From contig NZ_CP106879.1 in assembly GCF_025677645.1 (NCBI RefSeq), forward strand, positions 2,108,001-2,172,000: DNA of 64,000 nucleotides, in the 5' to 3' direction. The notes below the pieces were generated by a model that had not been told where the DNA came from, searched no databases, and saw only the letters and a list, made by a program, of their open reading frames with translations. Each line of letters starts with the position of its first letter. Positions within the stretch are counted from its first letter, which is position 1. Position numbers and translations under genes: made by a program. This document shows, piece by piece, positions 42,902 to 51,938 of this stretch. This DNA comes from Curtobacterium poinsettiae (GTDB lineage: Bacteria > Actinomycetota > Actinomycetes > Actinomycetales > Microbacteriaceae).

Positions 42902-45640
42902 TCAGCTCTCGCCGCCCGCGCTGCCGGTGGTGCCGGCGGTCACGTCGTGCAGGCGGTACTTGTCGATCGCCTGCTGGACGAGCGCCCCGTCGACCTTGCC
43001 CTGGCGGGCGAGCTGCTGCAGCGTCCGCACGACGACCGAGGGGCCGTCGATGTGGAAGAAGCGGCGAGCGGCCGGACGGGTGTCCGAGAAGCCGAAGCCG
43101 TCGGCGCCGAGCGTGGCGTAGTCGGTCGGCACGAACGGGCGGATCTGCTCCTGCACCAGGTGCATGAAGTCGCTCACGGCGACGACCGGTCCCTCGGTAC
43201 CGAGCAGACGCTCGGTGACGAACGGCGTGCGGGCCGGCTCGTTCGGGTTGAGGAACGCCTGCTGCTCGGCGGCCACACCGTCGCGGTACAGCTCACCCCA
43301 GCTCGTGACGCTCCACACGTCGGCCGACACGCCCCAGTCCTCGGCGAGGAGCTGCTGCGCCTCGAGGATCCACGGCACGGCGACACCGGACGCGAGCAGC
43401 TGGGCCTTCGGGCCGTCGTGCTCGCTCGGCTTGAGCAGGTACATGCCCCTGAGGATGCCCTCGACGTCGACGCCCTCGGGCTCGGCCGGCTGGACCAGCG
43501 GCTCGTTGTAGACCGTCAGGTAGTACATGACGTTCGGGTCGGCGTGCTTCGGCGAGCCGTCCTCGTTCGTGCCGTACATGCGGTCGAGGCCGGCCTTCAC
43601 GATGTGGCCGATCTCGTAGCCGTACGCCGGGTCGTACGAGACGACGGCCGGGTTCGTCGTGGCGAGGAGCGGCGAGTGGCCGTCCGCGTGCTGCAGGCCC
43701 TCGCCCGTCAGCGTGGTGCGGCCGGCCGTCGCGCCGATCATGAAGCCACGGGTCATCTGGTCGCCGGCGGCCCAGATGGCGTCGCCGGTGCGCTGGAACC
43801 CGAACATCGAGTAGAAGACGTAGACCGGGATGAGCGGCTCGCCCTGCGTCGAGTACGAGGTACCGACCGCGGTGAACGCCGCGAGGGCGCCCGCCTCGTT
43901 GATGCCGACGTGGATGATCTGGCCCTGCGGGCTCTCCTTGTAGGCCAACAGGAGCTCGCGGTCGACCGACGTGTAGTGCTGGCCGTTCGGGTTGTAGATC
44001 TTCGCCGACGGGAAGTAGGCGTCCATGCCGAACGTGCGTGCCTCGTCCGGGATGATCGGGACCACGCGGTCACCGAAGTCGGGCGATCGCAGCAGGTCCT
44101 TCAGCAGGCGCGCGAACGCCATGGTGGTGGCGACCTCCTGCTTGCCGGAGCCCTTCTTGACGACCTGGTACTTCGAGTCGTCCGGCAGCGTGAACTGCGT
44201 GTACTTCGTGCGGCGTTCCGGCACGTAGCCACCGAGCGCACGACGACGCTCGTGCATGTACTGGATCGCCTCGTCGTCGTTCCCCGGGTGGTAGTACGGC
44301 GGCGTGTACGGGTTCTCTTCCAGCTGCGCGTCGGAGATCGGGATGCGCATCTCGTCGCGGAACTGCTTGAGGTTGTCGAGCGTGAGCTTCTTCATCTGGT
44401 GGGTCGCGTTGCGGCCCTCGAAGCTCGGGCCGAGGCCGTAGCCCTTGACCGTCTTGGCCAGGATGACGGTCGGCTGGCCCTTGTGCTCGGTCGCGGCCTT
44501 GAACGCGGCGTACACCTTGCGGTAGTCGTGGCCACCGCGCTTGAGGTTCCAGATCTGGTCGTCGGTGTAGTCCTCGACGAGCTCGAGCGCCTTCGGGTCG
44601 CGCCCGAAGAAGTTCTCGCGCACGTAGGCACCGTTCTCGGCCTTGTACGTCTGGTAGTCGCCGTCCGGCGTCTGGTTCATCAGGTTGAGGAGCGCGCCCT
44701 CGGTGTCACGGGCGAGCAGGTCGTCCCACTCGCGGCCCCAGACGACCTTGATGACGTTCCAACCAGCACCGCGGAAGAACGCCTCGAGTTCCTGGATGAT
44801 CTTGCCGTTGCCACGGACCGGACCGTCGAGTCGCTGCAGGTTGCAGTTGATGACGAAGTTCAGGTTGTCGAGGCCGTCGTTCGCTGCGACCTGGAGCTGC
44901 CCGCGGGACTCGACCTCGTCCATCTCGCCGTCGCCCAGGAACGCCCAGACCTGCTGGTCCATGGCGTCCTTGATGCCGCGGTTCGAGAGGTACTTGGCCT
45001 GCTGCGCCTGGTAGATCGCGTTGATCGGGCCGATGCCCATCGACACGGTCGGGAACTGCCAGAAGTGCGGCATGAGGCGCGGGTGCGGGTACGAGGACAG
45101 GCCGCCGCCGGCGTGCGACTTCTCCTGCCGGAACCCGTCGAGCTGGTCCTCGGAGAGGCGCCCTTCCATGTACGCGCGGGCGTACATGCCGGGGGAGGCG
45201 TGGCCCTGGAAGAACACCTGGTCGCCACCGGAGGGGTGGTCCTGCGCGCGGAAGAAGTGGTTGTAGCCGACCTCGTACATCGCGGCGCTCGACGCGTACG
45301 TCGAGATGTGCCCGCCGACCGCGATGCCCGGACGCTGTGCGCGGTGCACCGTGATGGCCGCGTTCCAGCGGATCCAGCGGCGGTACCGGCGCTCCAGCTC
45401 TTCGTCGCCGGGGAACTCCGGCTCGTTCTCCGGCGCGATGGTGTTCACGTAGTCCGTCGTCGGGACCATCGGCACACCGAGGTGCAGTTCCTTGGACCGC
45501 TTGAGCAGGCTCAGCATGATCTCGCGACCGCGCTGGTGTCCGTGGGTCTGGACCAGCCCGTCGAGGGACTCACGCCATTCGGCGGTCTCCTGCGGATCCT
45601 GGTCGTTCGCCCCGGTGCTGTACGGGTCCTGGTCGTTCAC
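42902..45640 (-). CDS. aceE: Pyruvate dehydrogenase E1 component (homodimeric)
   Basis: A 912-residue thiamine-diphosphate enzyme, normal length for the single-chain E1. The TPP motif [32 protein letters not shown] and the N-terminal [25 protein letters not shown] are clear. It decarboxylates pyruvate and passes the acetyl group to E2, giving acetyl-CoA. The first 20 residues repeat NDQDP twice. GTG at 45640 has AAGG 6 nt upstream; another GTG 2 codons earlier is possible. It heads the fatty-acid cluster, coupling acetyl-CoA production to its main anabolic use. TAGAGT (minus, 45728-45723) is a possible -10. Confidence 0.96.
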   Translation of the reverse strand: MNDQDPYSTGANDQDPQETAEWRESLDGLVQTHGHQRGREIMLSLLKRSKELHLGVPMVPTTDYVNTIAPENEPEFPGDEELERRYRRWIRWNAAITVHRAQRPGIAVGGHISTYASSAAMYEVGYNHFFRAQDHPSGGDQVFFQGHASPGMYARAYMEGRLSEDQLDGFRQEKSHAGGGLSSYPHPRLMPHFWQFPTVSMGIGPINAIYQAQQAKYLSNRGIKDAMDQQVWAFLGDGEMDEVESRGQLQVAANDGLDNLNFVINCNLQRLDGPVRGNGKIIQELEAFFRGAGWNVIKVVWGREWDDLLARDTEGALLNLMNQTPDGDYQTYKAENGAYVRENFFGRDPKALELVEDYTDDQIWNLKRGGHDYRKVYAAFKAATEHKGQPTVILAKTVKGYGLGPSFEGRNATHQMKKLTLDNLKQFRDEMRIPISDAQLEENPYTPPYYHPGNDDEAIQYMHERRRALGGYVPERRTKYTQFTLPDDSKYQVVKKGSGKQEVATTMAFARLLKDLLRSPDFGDRVVPIIPDEARTFGMDAYFPSAKIYNPNGQHYTSVDRELLLAYKESPQGQIIHVGINEAGALAAFTAVGTSYSTQGEPLIPVYVFYSMFGFQRTGDAIWAAGDQMTRGFMIGATAGRTTLTGEGLQHADGHSPLLATTNPAVVSYDPAYGYEIGHIVKAGLDRMYGTNEDGSPKHADPNVMYYLTVYNEPLVQPAEPEGVDVEGILRGMYLLKPSEHDGPKAQLLASGVAVPWILEAQQLLAEDWGVSADVWSVTSWGELYRDGVAAEQQAFLNPNEPARTPFVTERLLGTEGPVVAVSDFMHLVQEQIRPFVPTDYATLGADGFGFSDTRPAARRFFHIDGPSVVVRTLQQLARQGKVDGALVQQAIDKYRLHDVTAGTTGSAGGES

Positions 45641-45887
45641 CGTCACCCTTGACCTCGTTCGTTCTCGTGGTGGTGGACATGGTGGCTCCGGTGGTCGGGT
45701 CGCGACCGGCTGGGGCCCCGTCCACTCTAGGCCCCAGGACCGACGCTGATGCTGATGGTGACGTGCAGGTGGACGGGTGCTTGCATTCGCGTGTCGTCGG
45801 CGTAGCATGGCCGATCGTGCACACGCGATCCGCGGCGCACGGACCCGACGGGCACACCCCACGCCCGAGGAAGAAGCACACGTAGCG
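45641..45887. other. Divergent control region of aceE and the peroxiredoxin gene
   Basis: These 247 nt hold the aceE leader (about 80 nt from a TAGAGT box), two GATGCTGATG-type short repeats near 45746-45756, and the peroxiredoxin promoter at 45781-45808. No open frame in it looks coding. Confidence 0.5.
45781..45808 (+). promoter_or_regulatory. Promoter of the peroxiredoxin gene
   Basis: TTGCAT (45781-45786), 16-nt spacer, TAGCAT (45803-45808). The best-matching sigma-70-type promoter in the window; it gives a 5' leader of about 70 nt. Confidence 0.6.
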
Positions 45888-46376
45888 ATGGCACTGGAGA
45901 TCGGCTCACTCGCGCCGGACTTCGAGCTCCCGAACCAGTTCGGTGAGCACGTCCGACTCAGCGACTTCCGCGGCAACCGCCCGGTCGCACTCGTCTTCTT
46001 CCCGCTGGCGTTCTCGTCCGGGTGCACGAACGAGCTCTGCACCCTGCAGGACAACATCACGATGTTCCAGGACCAGCGCATCGAGCTCCTCGGCATCTCG
46101 GTCGACTCGAAGGCGACGCTCCGGTCGTTCGCCGAGACGAACGGCTACGACTTCGAGCTGCTCGCCGACTTCTGGCCGCACGGCGCGGTCTCGAAGGAGT
46201 ACGGCGTGTTCCTCGAGCAGAAGGGCTTCGCCACGCGCGCGACCTTCGTCATCGACGTGCAGGGTCGGATCAAGGCCTCGATCATCACCGAGCCCGGCCT
46301 GCAGCGCGACGTTGCCGAGTACAGGGCGGCCCTCGACCGGCTCGCCGCCTGCTCGGCACCTGTCCCCGTCGGCTAG
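45888..46376 (+). CDS. Peroxiredoxin (AhpE/BCP-like)
   Basis: A 162-residue thioredoxin-fold peroxidase of the AhpC/TSA family. Peroxidatic Cys46 lies in [15 protein letters not shown] and a second Cys51 five residues later matches the BCP-type resolving position, so an atypical two-Cys cycle is likely, unlike the one-Cys AhpE it otherwise resembles. It reduces peroxides in the cytoplasm. ATG at 45888 starts the fold ([17 protein letters not shown]). Confidence 0.9.
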   Translation: MALEIGSLAPDFELPNQFGEHVRLSDFRGNRPVALVFFPLAFSSGCTNELCTLQDNITMFQDQRIELLGISVDSKATLRSFAETNGYDFELLADFWPHGAVSKEYGVFLEQKGFATRATFVIDVQGRIKASIITEPGLQRDVAEYRAALDRLAACSAPVPVG

Positions 46377-46387
46377 CGTTCCGAATC

Positions 46388-46428
46388 CCTCCTGACGGAC
46401 GCGTCCGCGTCGACGGTCGGACAGGAGG
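46388..46428 (+). promoter_or_regulatory. Hairpin that contains the ribosome site of the hydrolase gene
   Basis: CCTCCTG (46388-46394) pairs with CAGGAGG (46422-46428); the palindrome GGACGCGTCC lies inside. The 3' arm holds the AGGAGG ribosome site 4 nt before the hydrolase GTG, so folding would hide it. It also sits 11 nt after the peroxiredoxin stop and could be its terminator. Confidence 0.45.
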
Positions 46429-46432
46429 CCCG

Positions 46433-47359
46433 GTGCACGCCATCGACACCGACCCACGTGGTCACGGGGTCACCGCTGCTGCGTACGCCCCGTACCCGGT
46501 GCGCGTCACGCCCGGCACCTGGGGGCTGACCCGCACGGTCGTGGAGGCCCCGACCGGGCCCGTCGTGGTGCACCACCGCGCCGGCCCGGACCCGCTCCTG
46601 CTGCTGCACGGCGTCGCCGGCTCCTGGTCGACGTGGACACCCTTGCTGCACGCCGCACAGGGCGTCGGGGACCGCGGGCTGGTGCTCGTCGACCTGCCCG
46701 GCTGGGGGTCCTCGCCGGCGCCGGACGGTCCGCTCGGGCTCGACGCCGTCACGGGTGCCGTGTCGGCGGTCCTCGGCGCGCTGGGTCTCGGCGCGGTCGA
46801 CGTGGTCGGGCACTCGATGGGCGCGTTCGTCGGGTTGCACCTGGCGGTGGTGGCGCCCGAGCGGGTGCGGTCGCTCGCCCTGGTCTCCGGCACCACGGTC
46901 GCGACGGCCGGTGCGGCTCGGCACCCCGTCCGCGCGATCCGCACGCTGCCGGCGTTCACCCTGCTGCGTGCGGGCCTCACGGTGACCGGGGGCGCCGCTC
47001 GTCCGCTGCTCCGGGGGATCGCCCGGGTCGGTCTGTTGCCGCTCGTCGCGGCGCCGGTGTTCACGCACGTGCGACGCCTGGACCCGAGCGTGCTCGAGGC
47101 CTTCGTCGAGGAACTCCGGCCGGAGCAGTTCACCGAGGCGGCGCGGTCGGCGGCTGCGTACGACGTCGACCGGTGGCGCGCCGTCACCTGCCCGGTGACG
47201 GCGATCGCCGGGCGCGACGACGTGTTCGCCCGCGTCTCGGACCTCGAGGCGCTGCGGGTGCTCGTGCCACAGGTCCGGACGGTGTTGCTCGACGACTGCG
47301 GGCACTTCGCACACGTCGAGCGTCCCGACGCCGTCGCGCGGGAGCTCCGCCTCCGCTGA
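46433..47359 (+). CDS. Alpha/beta-fold hydrolase
   Basis: A 308-residue protein with oxyanion motif LLLLHGVAGSWSTW, nucleophile elbow VVGHSMGAFVG (Ser), acid AIAGRDDVF and a C-terminal catalytic His in LLDDCGHFAHVERP. The substrate is not predictable. GTG start is chosen for the AGGAGG nearby; the first 25 residues are poorly conserved. Converges on the didomain hydrolase with a 15-nt gap. Confidence 0.82.
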   Translation: MHAIDTDPRGHGVTAAAYAPYPVRVTPGTWGLTRTVVEAPTGPVVVHHRAGPDPLLLLHGVAGSWSTWTPLLHAAQGVGDRGLVLVDLPGWGSSPAPDGPLGLDAVTGAVSAVLGALGLGAVDVVGHSMGAFVGLHLAVVAPERVRSLALVSGTTVATAGAARHPVRAIRTLPAFTLLRAGLTVTGGAARPLLRGIARVGLLPLVAAPVFTHVRRLDPSVLEAFVEELRPEQFTEAARSAAAYDVDRWRAVTCPVTAIAGRDDVFARVSDLEALRVLVPQVRTVLLDDCGHFAHVERPDAVARELRLR

Positions 47360-47374
47360 GCCGGTCGGGCCGCG

Positions 47375-48961
47375 TCAGGTGTGGACGGGGAACGTCGCCG
47401 CGACGCGGGAGCGCACCTCGGCGACGACGGCCTCGCGCATCGCCGGGGAGAACAGCGCGTGGTCGCCGTCCTCGACGCGGACGACGGACACCGAGCCGCG
47501 ACGGTCGTCGCCGGGCCAGCGCCGGACGGCCTTCTGCCCGCCGAGCCGGTCGAACAGGGCTGCGTCCTCGGGAGCGACGATCACGACGACGTCGGTGCCG
47601 TGTTCGACGAGCGGGCGGACGTGGCCGACGACCCCGCCCATCCGGTCGCGACGGGCGATCCGGTCGCGGACGACCTTCGGCACGAACCGGTTGTACCGCT
47701 CGCGCACCCACATCCGGGCGGGCGACGGGGCGTCGATCGCCCGGACTCCGTCGGCGTACGAGCCGGGCTCGGCCGGGATGCGACGGTAGTCGTTCGGGCT
47801 GATCTCGACGACCAGGCGCGGGGCCTCCTCGACGGCGCGGCCCGCGACCCAGGCGCCGGCGCACATGCCGACGAGCACGAGCCGGTCCGAGGGTGTGGCG
47901 AGTGCGGTGACGACGGCGGACTGGTCCTCGACCCACTCCTGCGCGAACAGGAAGCTCCGCTCGTCCTCGTGCACGCCGGTGCTCTCGCCGGTGGCACGGC
48001 GGTCGACCCGGACGACCCGGGCGCCGTCGCGGGCGAGGGCGCGGGCGAGTTCGACCTGGTAGTCGGTGGCACCCACCCGGTGCTCGGCGCCGCCGCTGTG
48101 GAGCACGACGACGGGGGCGTCGTGGTGCTGGGCGGACGAGACGGTCTCGATCCCGAACAGCCCCTGATCACCGAGGTGGACGATCCGCTCCGACACGCGG
48201 CCGTCGACGTCGAGGACCTCGTCGAGGACGGGCGCGCGGACGGGCACCGCCGTCTCGGGTGCCCAGGTGTCGAGCCACGCGACGACGGTGTCGACGGCGG
48301 CTCCGGGGATGCGGGCGTGGATGCTCGTGCCGTCGAGGAGCTCGGCGCTGCCGGTGACCTCGGTCACGTCGACGCCACCGAGGGGCTTCGGCGGCCGGGC
48401 ACCCGGGCGGACGAGCGCGACGGTGGGCCCGGTGCGCGGGGCGAAGGCGAGGGCCGAGAGCGCGGCGGCCTCGTCGGACTCGACGTCGAACCCGATCAGG
48501 CTCTCGACGCCATCGACCACACGGTCGGCACCGATCGTGATGGTCGCGAGGGCGCGCTGCCGACGGAGCCACCCCTTGCCCGATGCCGGGGCGTCCCAGA
48601 CGACGAGGCCGTCGGTGTCCGCGGCCGCGTTCGCCGCGACGAGGGCGGCAGAGGCCAGCCCGACGAAGGCGACGTGCTGCACCCCCGTCGTGCGGAGCAC
48701 GGCGGCGGCGTGGCGCGCGGACCGGACCTGCGCGTCCGGCGTGCTGTCGGGGGCGCCGTCACCACGTCCGGACGGGTCGTACCGCACCGAGGCGATGCCA
48801 CGGGCCTCCAGGCGGTCGGCCAGCAGACGGAGCGCGCGGTACGCGATGACGCCCTCCTGCCCGAGCGGCGGGCAGATCACGACGCCCGCGCGCGCTGCGG
48901 CGGGGAGCTGGACCGCGGCGCGGATCGCCGGCGATCCGGACCAGCCGTGCAGCGTGGTCAC
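47375..48961 (-). CDS. Two-domain alpha/beta hydrolase with Cys nucleophile, part of the aminoacyl-carrier-protein cluster
   Basis: A 528-residue protein with two alpha/beta-hydrolase-like domains. In domain 1 (about 25-250) the nucleophile elbow reads GLASA (101-105), so it lacks a nucleophile at the normal place. Domain 2 (about 280-528) has LVGMCAGAW with Cys367 as nucleophile, and fitting Asp466 (VAPED) and His501 (EDGDHALF). A Cys nucleophile in this fold is typical of acyl-transferring enzymes such as PHA synthases and some thioesterase-like cyclases. Domain 1 resembles the hydrolases found beside exosortase systems, but no exosortase is visible. The ATG overlaps the ligase stop (ATGA). 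Likely takes the acyl group from the cluster carrier protein (inference). Confidence 0.8.
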   Translation of the reverse strand: MTTLHGWSGSPAIRAAVQLPAAARAGVVICPPLGQEGVIAYRALRLLADRLEARGIASVRYDPSGRGDGAPDSTPDAQVRSARHAAAVLRTTGVQHVAFVGLASAALVAANAAADTDGLVVWDAPASGKGWLRRQRALATITIGADRVVDGVESLIGFDVESDEAAALSALAFAPRTGPTVALVRPGARPPKPLGGVDVTEVTGSAELLDGTSIHARIPGAAVDTVVAWLDTWAPETAVPVRAPVLDEVLDVDGRVSERIVHLGDQGLFGIETVSSAQHHDAPVVVLHSGGAEHRVGATDYQVELARALARDGARVVRVDRRATGESTGVHEDERSFLFAQEWVEDQSAVVTALATPSDRLVLVGMCAGAWVAGRAVEEAPRLVVEISPNDYRRIPAEPGSYADGVRAIDAPSPARMWVRERYNRFVPKVVRDRIARRDRMGGVVGHVRPLVEHGTDVVVIVAPEDAALFDRLGGQKAVRRWPGDDRRGSVSVVRVEDGDHALFSPAMREAVVAEVRSRVAATFPVHT

Positions 48962-49920
48962 AGGGCGAGGGCGGCGCGGGCGGACGCCGGCCAGGCGTCG
49001 AGGTCCGTGCCGTGGGCGGCGAACAGGGCGATGGTGATGCGCTCCAGTCCGAACGCGATGCAGGCGCTGTGCGCGACCTGTCCGTCGTCGGTGCGGAGGC
49101 CGAACGAGGTGCCGAAGTGGTCCTCGTGCAGGTTCGCGGAGCTGATCGCGGTGGCGTCGTGGTCGGGACCGTAGACCTTCGTCACGAACTCGAACTTGAG
49201 CGCCTGCTCGACCTGGTTGCGGGCGAGCATCTGCCCGACGCGGCCGAAGAAGGGGTCGTTCGCCGGGACGACGTCGATCTCGAGCCCGAACGACTCGAGC
49301 AGCGCGCGCATCACCGGGATGCTGCCGTCCCGGTGGGCCGCCGCGGACGCGGGGGTGCCGACGTGCACGAACTCGTGCATGTGGAAGGCCTGCAGGCGCA
49401 TCGGGTCGAGCGAGGGCTCCCGGCGGAAGGAGTCGCCGAGGACGTCGAAGAACCGGCCCTGCTGCGGCACGGTGTCGCCGATCAGGCCGTAGACCGGGTG
49501 GCAGACCGCGGGGGTGAGCATGAGGTCGGCCGGCTCGAGGAACCCCTCCCAGCGCTCACCGCGCTCGCGGGCGGCGAGCAGTGCGCGGTGGGTGCGGTCG
49601 TCGCCGGTGAACCCGGAGATCGACGCGGCGAGGTCCGGGAACGACGCGATGTAGTCGGTGCGCTCGAACGACGCGAGCGGCTCGACCGGCGGGAAGCGCA
49701 GGACCTCGGCGCCGAGGTGCTGCTGGCTGCAGACCGCTGCGGCGTCGACCGCGGCGTACACGCGCTCGAAGACCCCGGTGCGGCCGTAGAGGCCGGGCGT
49801 GCCGAGGTCGAGGAGGACGCCGTCGGTGAGCAGGCGGGCGCGGAGGGCGGCGCGGGCGGCGTCGAGCGCGGCGGCGGTGTCCGCGGTGCTGGTGTGCGTG
49901 GTGGTGTCCGTGATGGTCAC
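48958..49920 (-). CDS. Amino acid:[carrier protein] ligase (class II aaRS-like)
   Basis: A 320-residue homologue of the catalytic domain of atypical seryl-tRNA synthetases, without a tRNA-binding domain. Zinc-site residues Cys140 (LTPAVCHPVY), Glu183 (FHMHEFVHVG) and Cys287 (HSACIAFGLER) are present, as is class II motif 3 (GLER, 291-294). Known members activate glycine or alanine with ATP and attach it to the phosphopantetheine arm of a small carrier protein, not to tRNA. The cluster supplies that carrier two genes upstream. GTG start overlaps the dehydrogenase stop by 4 nt. Which amino acid is used cannot be read. Confidence 0.88.
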   Translation of the reverse strand: MTITDTTTHTSTADTAAALDAARAALRARLLTDGVLLDLGTPGLYGRTGVFERVYAAVDAAAVCSQQHLGAEVLRFPPVEPLASFERTDYIASFPDLAASISGFTGDDRTHRALLAARERGERWEGFLEPADLMLTPAVCHPVYGLIGDTVPQQGRFFDVLGDSFRREPSLDPMRLQAFHMHEFVHVGTPASAAAHRDGSIPVMRALLESFGLEIDVVPANDPFFGRVGQMLARNQVEQALKFEFVTKVYGPDHDATAISSANLHEDHFGTSFGLRTDDGQVAHSACIAFGLERITIALFAAHGTDLDAWPASARAALAL

Positions 49921-51092
49921 AGGATCACTCCCGTCATGATGGCCAGGTCGGCGTCGTTCTTGAGGAGACGGTCGTTGCTCACCATGACGGCGGCCCCGTG
50001 GGCGTCTCGGAGGTGTCGGGCGATGCTCATGGGACCCGAGGCGGCGTAACCCGCGATCCCGACGATGCGCAGCGCCTTCGTGACGATGTCGGTGACGCGC
50101 TCGGACGCACCGATCTTCAAGGCGTTCGCGGCGAGGGCGTACGCGCTCGAGGCCAGCACGTCCGGGTCGTCGGCGGCGGCGTCGAACCGTTCGGCGGCGT
50201 GGCGCACCGAGTCGGCCAGGGCCTGCAGGTCGACCAGGAGCTCGGCGAGCCGGAGGGCACCGGGCGGGGTCGTCCCGACGGCGGCGCGGGCCTGCTTGCG
50301 GACGGCGCTGCGGGCACGTTCGGCGGACGAGACCGCGATGCCGAGCCAGACCGAGGCCCAGAGCACGTGCGACACCGGCAGCACGGTCTGGGCGGAGATC
50401 GTGGCGTAGTCGTCGCGGAACACCCGATCGGTCGTCGTCTCGGTGTCGAGGATCCACCCGTTGCTGCACGTACCGCGGAGCCCCATGGTGTCCCAGGTGG
50501 ACGTCTGCGACAGGACCATCGTGTCGGTGCGGCAGATGAGCAGTCGCTGGTCCGACGCCGGGGCGTCCGGGTCGCGTCGGGCGGTGACGAACACCGCGTC
50601 GGCCTCGGTGGCGTACGAGATCACCGGCGCGTCCTTGCGCAGGCGGATCCGGCCGTCGTCGGTCGGCTCGATGGAACACGTGGACCGCCGGGCGTCGCCG
50701 CCGACGCCGCGCTCGGTGGTGGCCGACGCGACGAGCGCACCGCCACGGACGGCCTCGATGGTCTCGAGCACGCCGGCACCGTCGCCGCCGTGCCGCCAGA
50801 GCGCCATGACCTGGCCCTGGTGCATCGCGAACACCATGCCGGTCGCGGCACAGGCCCGGCCGAGTTCGGTCGCGATCGCGGAGAGCTCGGCCACGGAGGC
50901 ACCCTCGCCACCGTGCTCGGTCGGCACCGCCGCCGCGAGCAGGCCGTACTCCCGCATCGCGGCGATGGCCTCGCGCGGGGGTCGGGCGTCGCGGTCGACC
51001 TCGTCGGCGAACTGTGCGGCGACCTCGGCCACCGCGCTCGCGCGCTCGGCGAAGCGGTCGATGACCGACGGCGCGGGCAGGACCAGGGTCAC
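49917..51092 (-). CDS. Acyl-CoA-dehydrogenase-like flavoprotein of the aminoacyl-CP cluster
   Basis: A 391-residue protein of the acyl-CoA dehydrogenase fold: N-terminal helical domain (LLAAAVPTEHGGEGASVAELSAIATELGRACAATGMVFAMHQ), central beta domain (ISYATEADAVFVTAR, WDTMGLRGTCSNGW) and C-terminal helical domain ending GYAASGPMSIARHLRDAHGAAVMVSNDRLLKNDA. The usual catalytic Glu near the end is not evident, as in group II (monooxygenase-type) or carrier-protein-specific members. Proline-oxidising relatives act on aminoacyl groups held by carrier proteins, a suggestive precedent. GTG start overlaps the carrier-protein stop (GTGA). Confidence 0.85.
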   Translation of the reverse strand: MTLVLPAPSVIDRFAERASAVAEVAAQFADEVDRDARPPREAIAAMREYGLLAAAVPTEHGGEGASVAELSAIATELGRACAATGMVFAMHQGQVMALWRHGGDGAGVLETIEAVRGGALVASATTERGVGGDARRSTCSIEPTDDGRIRLRKDAPVISYATEADAVFVTARRDPDAPASDQRLLICRTDTMVLSQTSTWDTMGLRGTCSNGWILDTETTTDRVFRDDYATISAQTVLPVSHVLWASVWLGIAVSSAERARSAVRKQARAAVGTTPPGALRLAELLVDLQALADSVRHAAERFDAAADDPDVLASSAYALAANALKIGASERVTDIVTKALRIVGIAGYAASGPMSIARHLRDAHGAAVMVSNDRLLKNDADLAIMTGVIL

Positions 51093-51376
51093 GACGCGAG
51101 CTCCGCGGCCGCGGTGATCGACTCGACGCTCGCGAAGGTGGACCGGTTCAGGACGGAGTCGGGGAACTCGACGTCGAGGTCCGACTCCACCGCGAGCATC
51201 ACGTTGACGGTGGCGTGCGAGGTCAGGCCGAGGGCGTAGAGGTCGGCGATCGACGCGACGTCCCACGCGTCGACCGTCAGCCGGCCGTGCTCGGCGAGGG
51301 CGCGACGGACGGCCCGGTCGGTGGCCGGGTCGGCGATCGTCGCGGTGGTGCTGGAGGGGTTCGGGTCCTGTTCCAT
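51089..51376 (-). CDS. Dedicated carrier protein of the aminoacyl-CP cluster
   Basis: A 95-residue acyl-carrier-like protein. S53 in DLYALGLTSHATVNVMLAVE is the phosphopantetheine site, and DVEFPDSVLNRSTFASVESI is the usual helix III region. It differs clearly from the fatty-acid AcpP at 39182, with an N-terminal extension of about 15 residues. It is the expected partner of the amino acid ligase. ATG at 51376; 81 nt separate it from the transferase gene upstream. Confidence 0.9.
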   Translation of the reverse strand: MEQDPNPSSTTATIADPATDRAVRRALAEHGRLTVDAWDVASIADLYALGLTSHATVNVMLAVESDLDVEFPDSVLNRSTFASVESITAAAELAS

Positions 51377-51457
51377 GACTGCAACCGTAAAGAGGAACGG
51401 CCCTCGGGAAACCGCCGTGCGGGTGCGGGAAACCGCACCCCTGTCCGGAGCGCCGGG

Positions 51458-51835
51458 TCAGCGCTCCGAGAGGGCCACCGCCGTCGCCACCGCGAGCCCC
51501 CGTTCGTGTGCCAACGAGACCGCGATCGGGCCGCACCCAATCGACTCCGCCAGCGCCGCGGCCGCCCCGGACAGCTCGACCGTGGGGGCCCCGTCGGCAT
51601 CGAGCACGACGGCGACGTCCCGCAGCGGGATCGCCTGGTCCGGAGCCGGCCGGAGCAGCTTCACGACGGCCTCCTTGCCCGCGAACCGGGCAGCGAGGCG
51701 CTCAGGGTCGTCGCCGGTGTCGGTGCGTTCCCGCAGGGTGAACACCCGGTCCAGGTACCGCTCGCCGTGCGCCGTCACGGCGTCGACGACGTCCTCGACC
51801 GCGGCGAGGTCGGTGCCGGTGCGGATGGTCGTCAC
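51458..51835 (-). CDS. AcpS-type 4'-phosphopantetheinyl transferase
   Basis: A 125-residue transferase of the short AcpS type. Asp9 in RTGTDLAAVEDV and Glu55 in RFAGKEAVVKLL are the Mg/CoA residues. It converts apo- to holo-carrier proteins. GTG lies 7 nt after a TAGCCT box, so the mRNA is probably leaderless. It may serve only the cluster carrier protein or be the housekeeping AcpS that also serves the fatty-acid AcpP; the rest of the genome would tell. Confidence 0.85.
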   Translation of the reverse strand: MTTIRTGTDLAAVEDVVDAVTAHGERYLDRVFTLRERTDTGDDPERLAARFAGKEAVVKLLRPAPDQAIPLRDVAVVLDADGAPTVELSGAAAALAESIGCGPIAVSLAHERGLAVATAVALSER

Positions 51836-51842
51836 GAGGAGC

Positions 51843-51910
51843 AGGCTACGCACGAGTTCTCCACAGCGCATTCCCCGAGGAGCATGGGGCGCCGAGGGGG
51901 TTCGTATGAT
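51843..51910. promoter_or_regulatory. Divergent promoters of the aminoacyl-CP cluster
   Basis: On the minus strand TAGCCT (51848-51843) serves the transferase gene; on the plus strand TATGAT (51905-51910), a near-consensus -10, serves the nitroreductase gene with a leader of about 22 nt that holds GAGGGGG. Both halves of the cluster are thus read from one 103-bp region and could share a regulator. Confidence 0.5.
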
Positions 51911-51938
51911 CGTCGCCAGGGACCACCGAGGGGGAACG

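Noticed and set aside
42947..45652. 901-codon plus-strand frame opposite aceE
   Set aside because: Valine/arginine/leucine-rich shadow of aceE.
45641..46096. N-terminal extension of aceE by about 150 codons
   Set aside because: It would overlap the peroxiredoxin gene and its promoter; E1 proteins start near the NDQDP region, which has a ribosome site.
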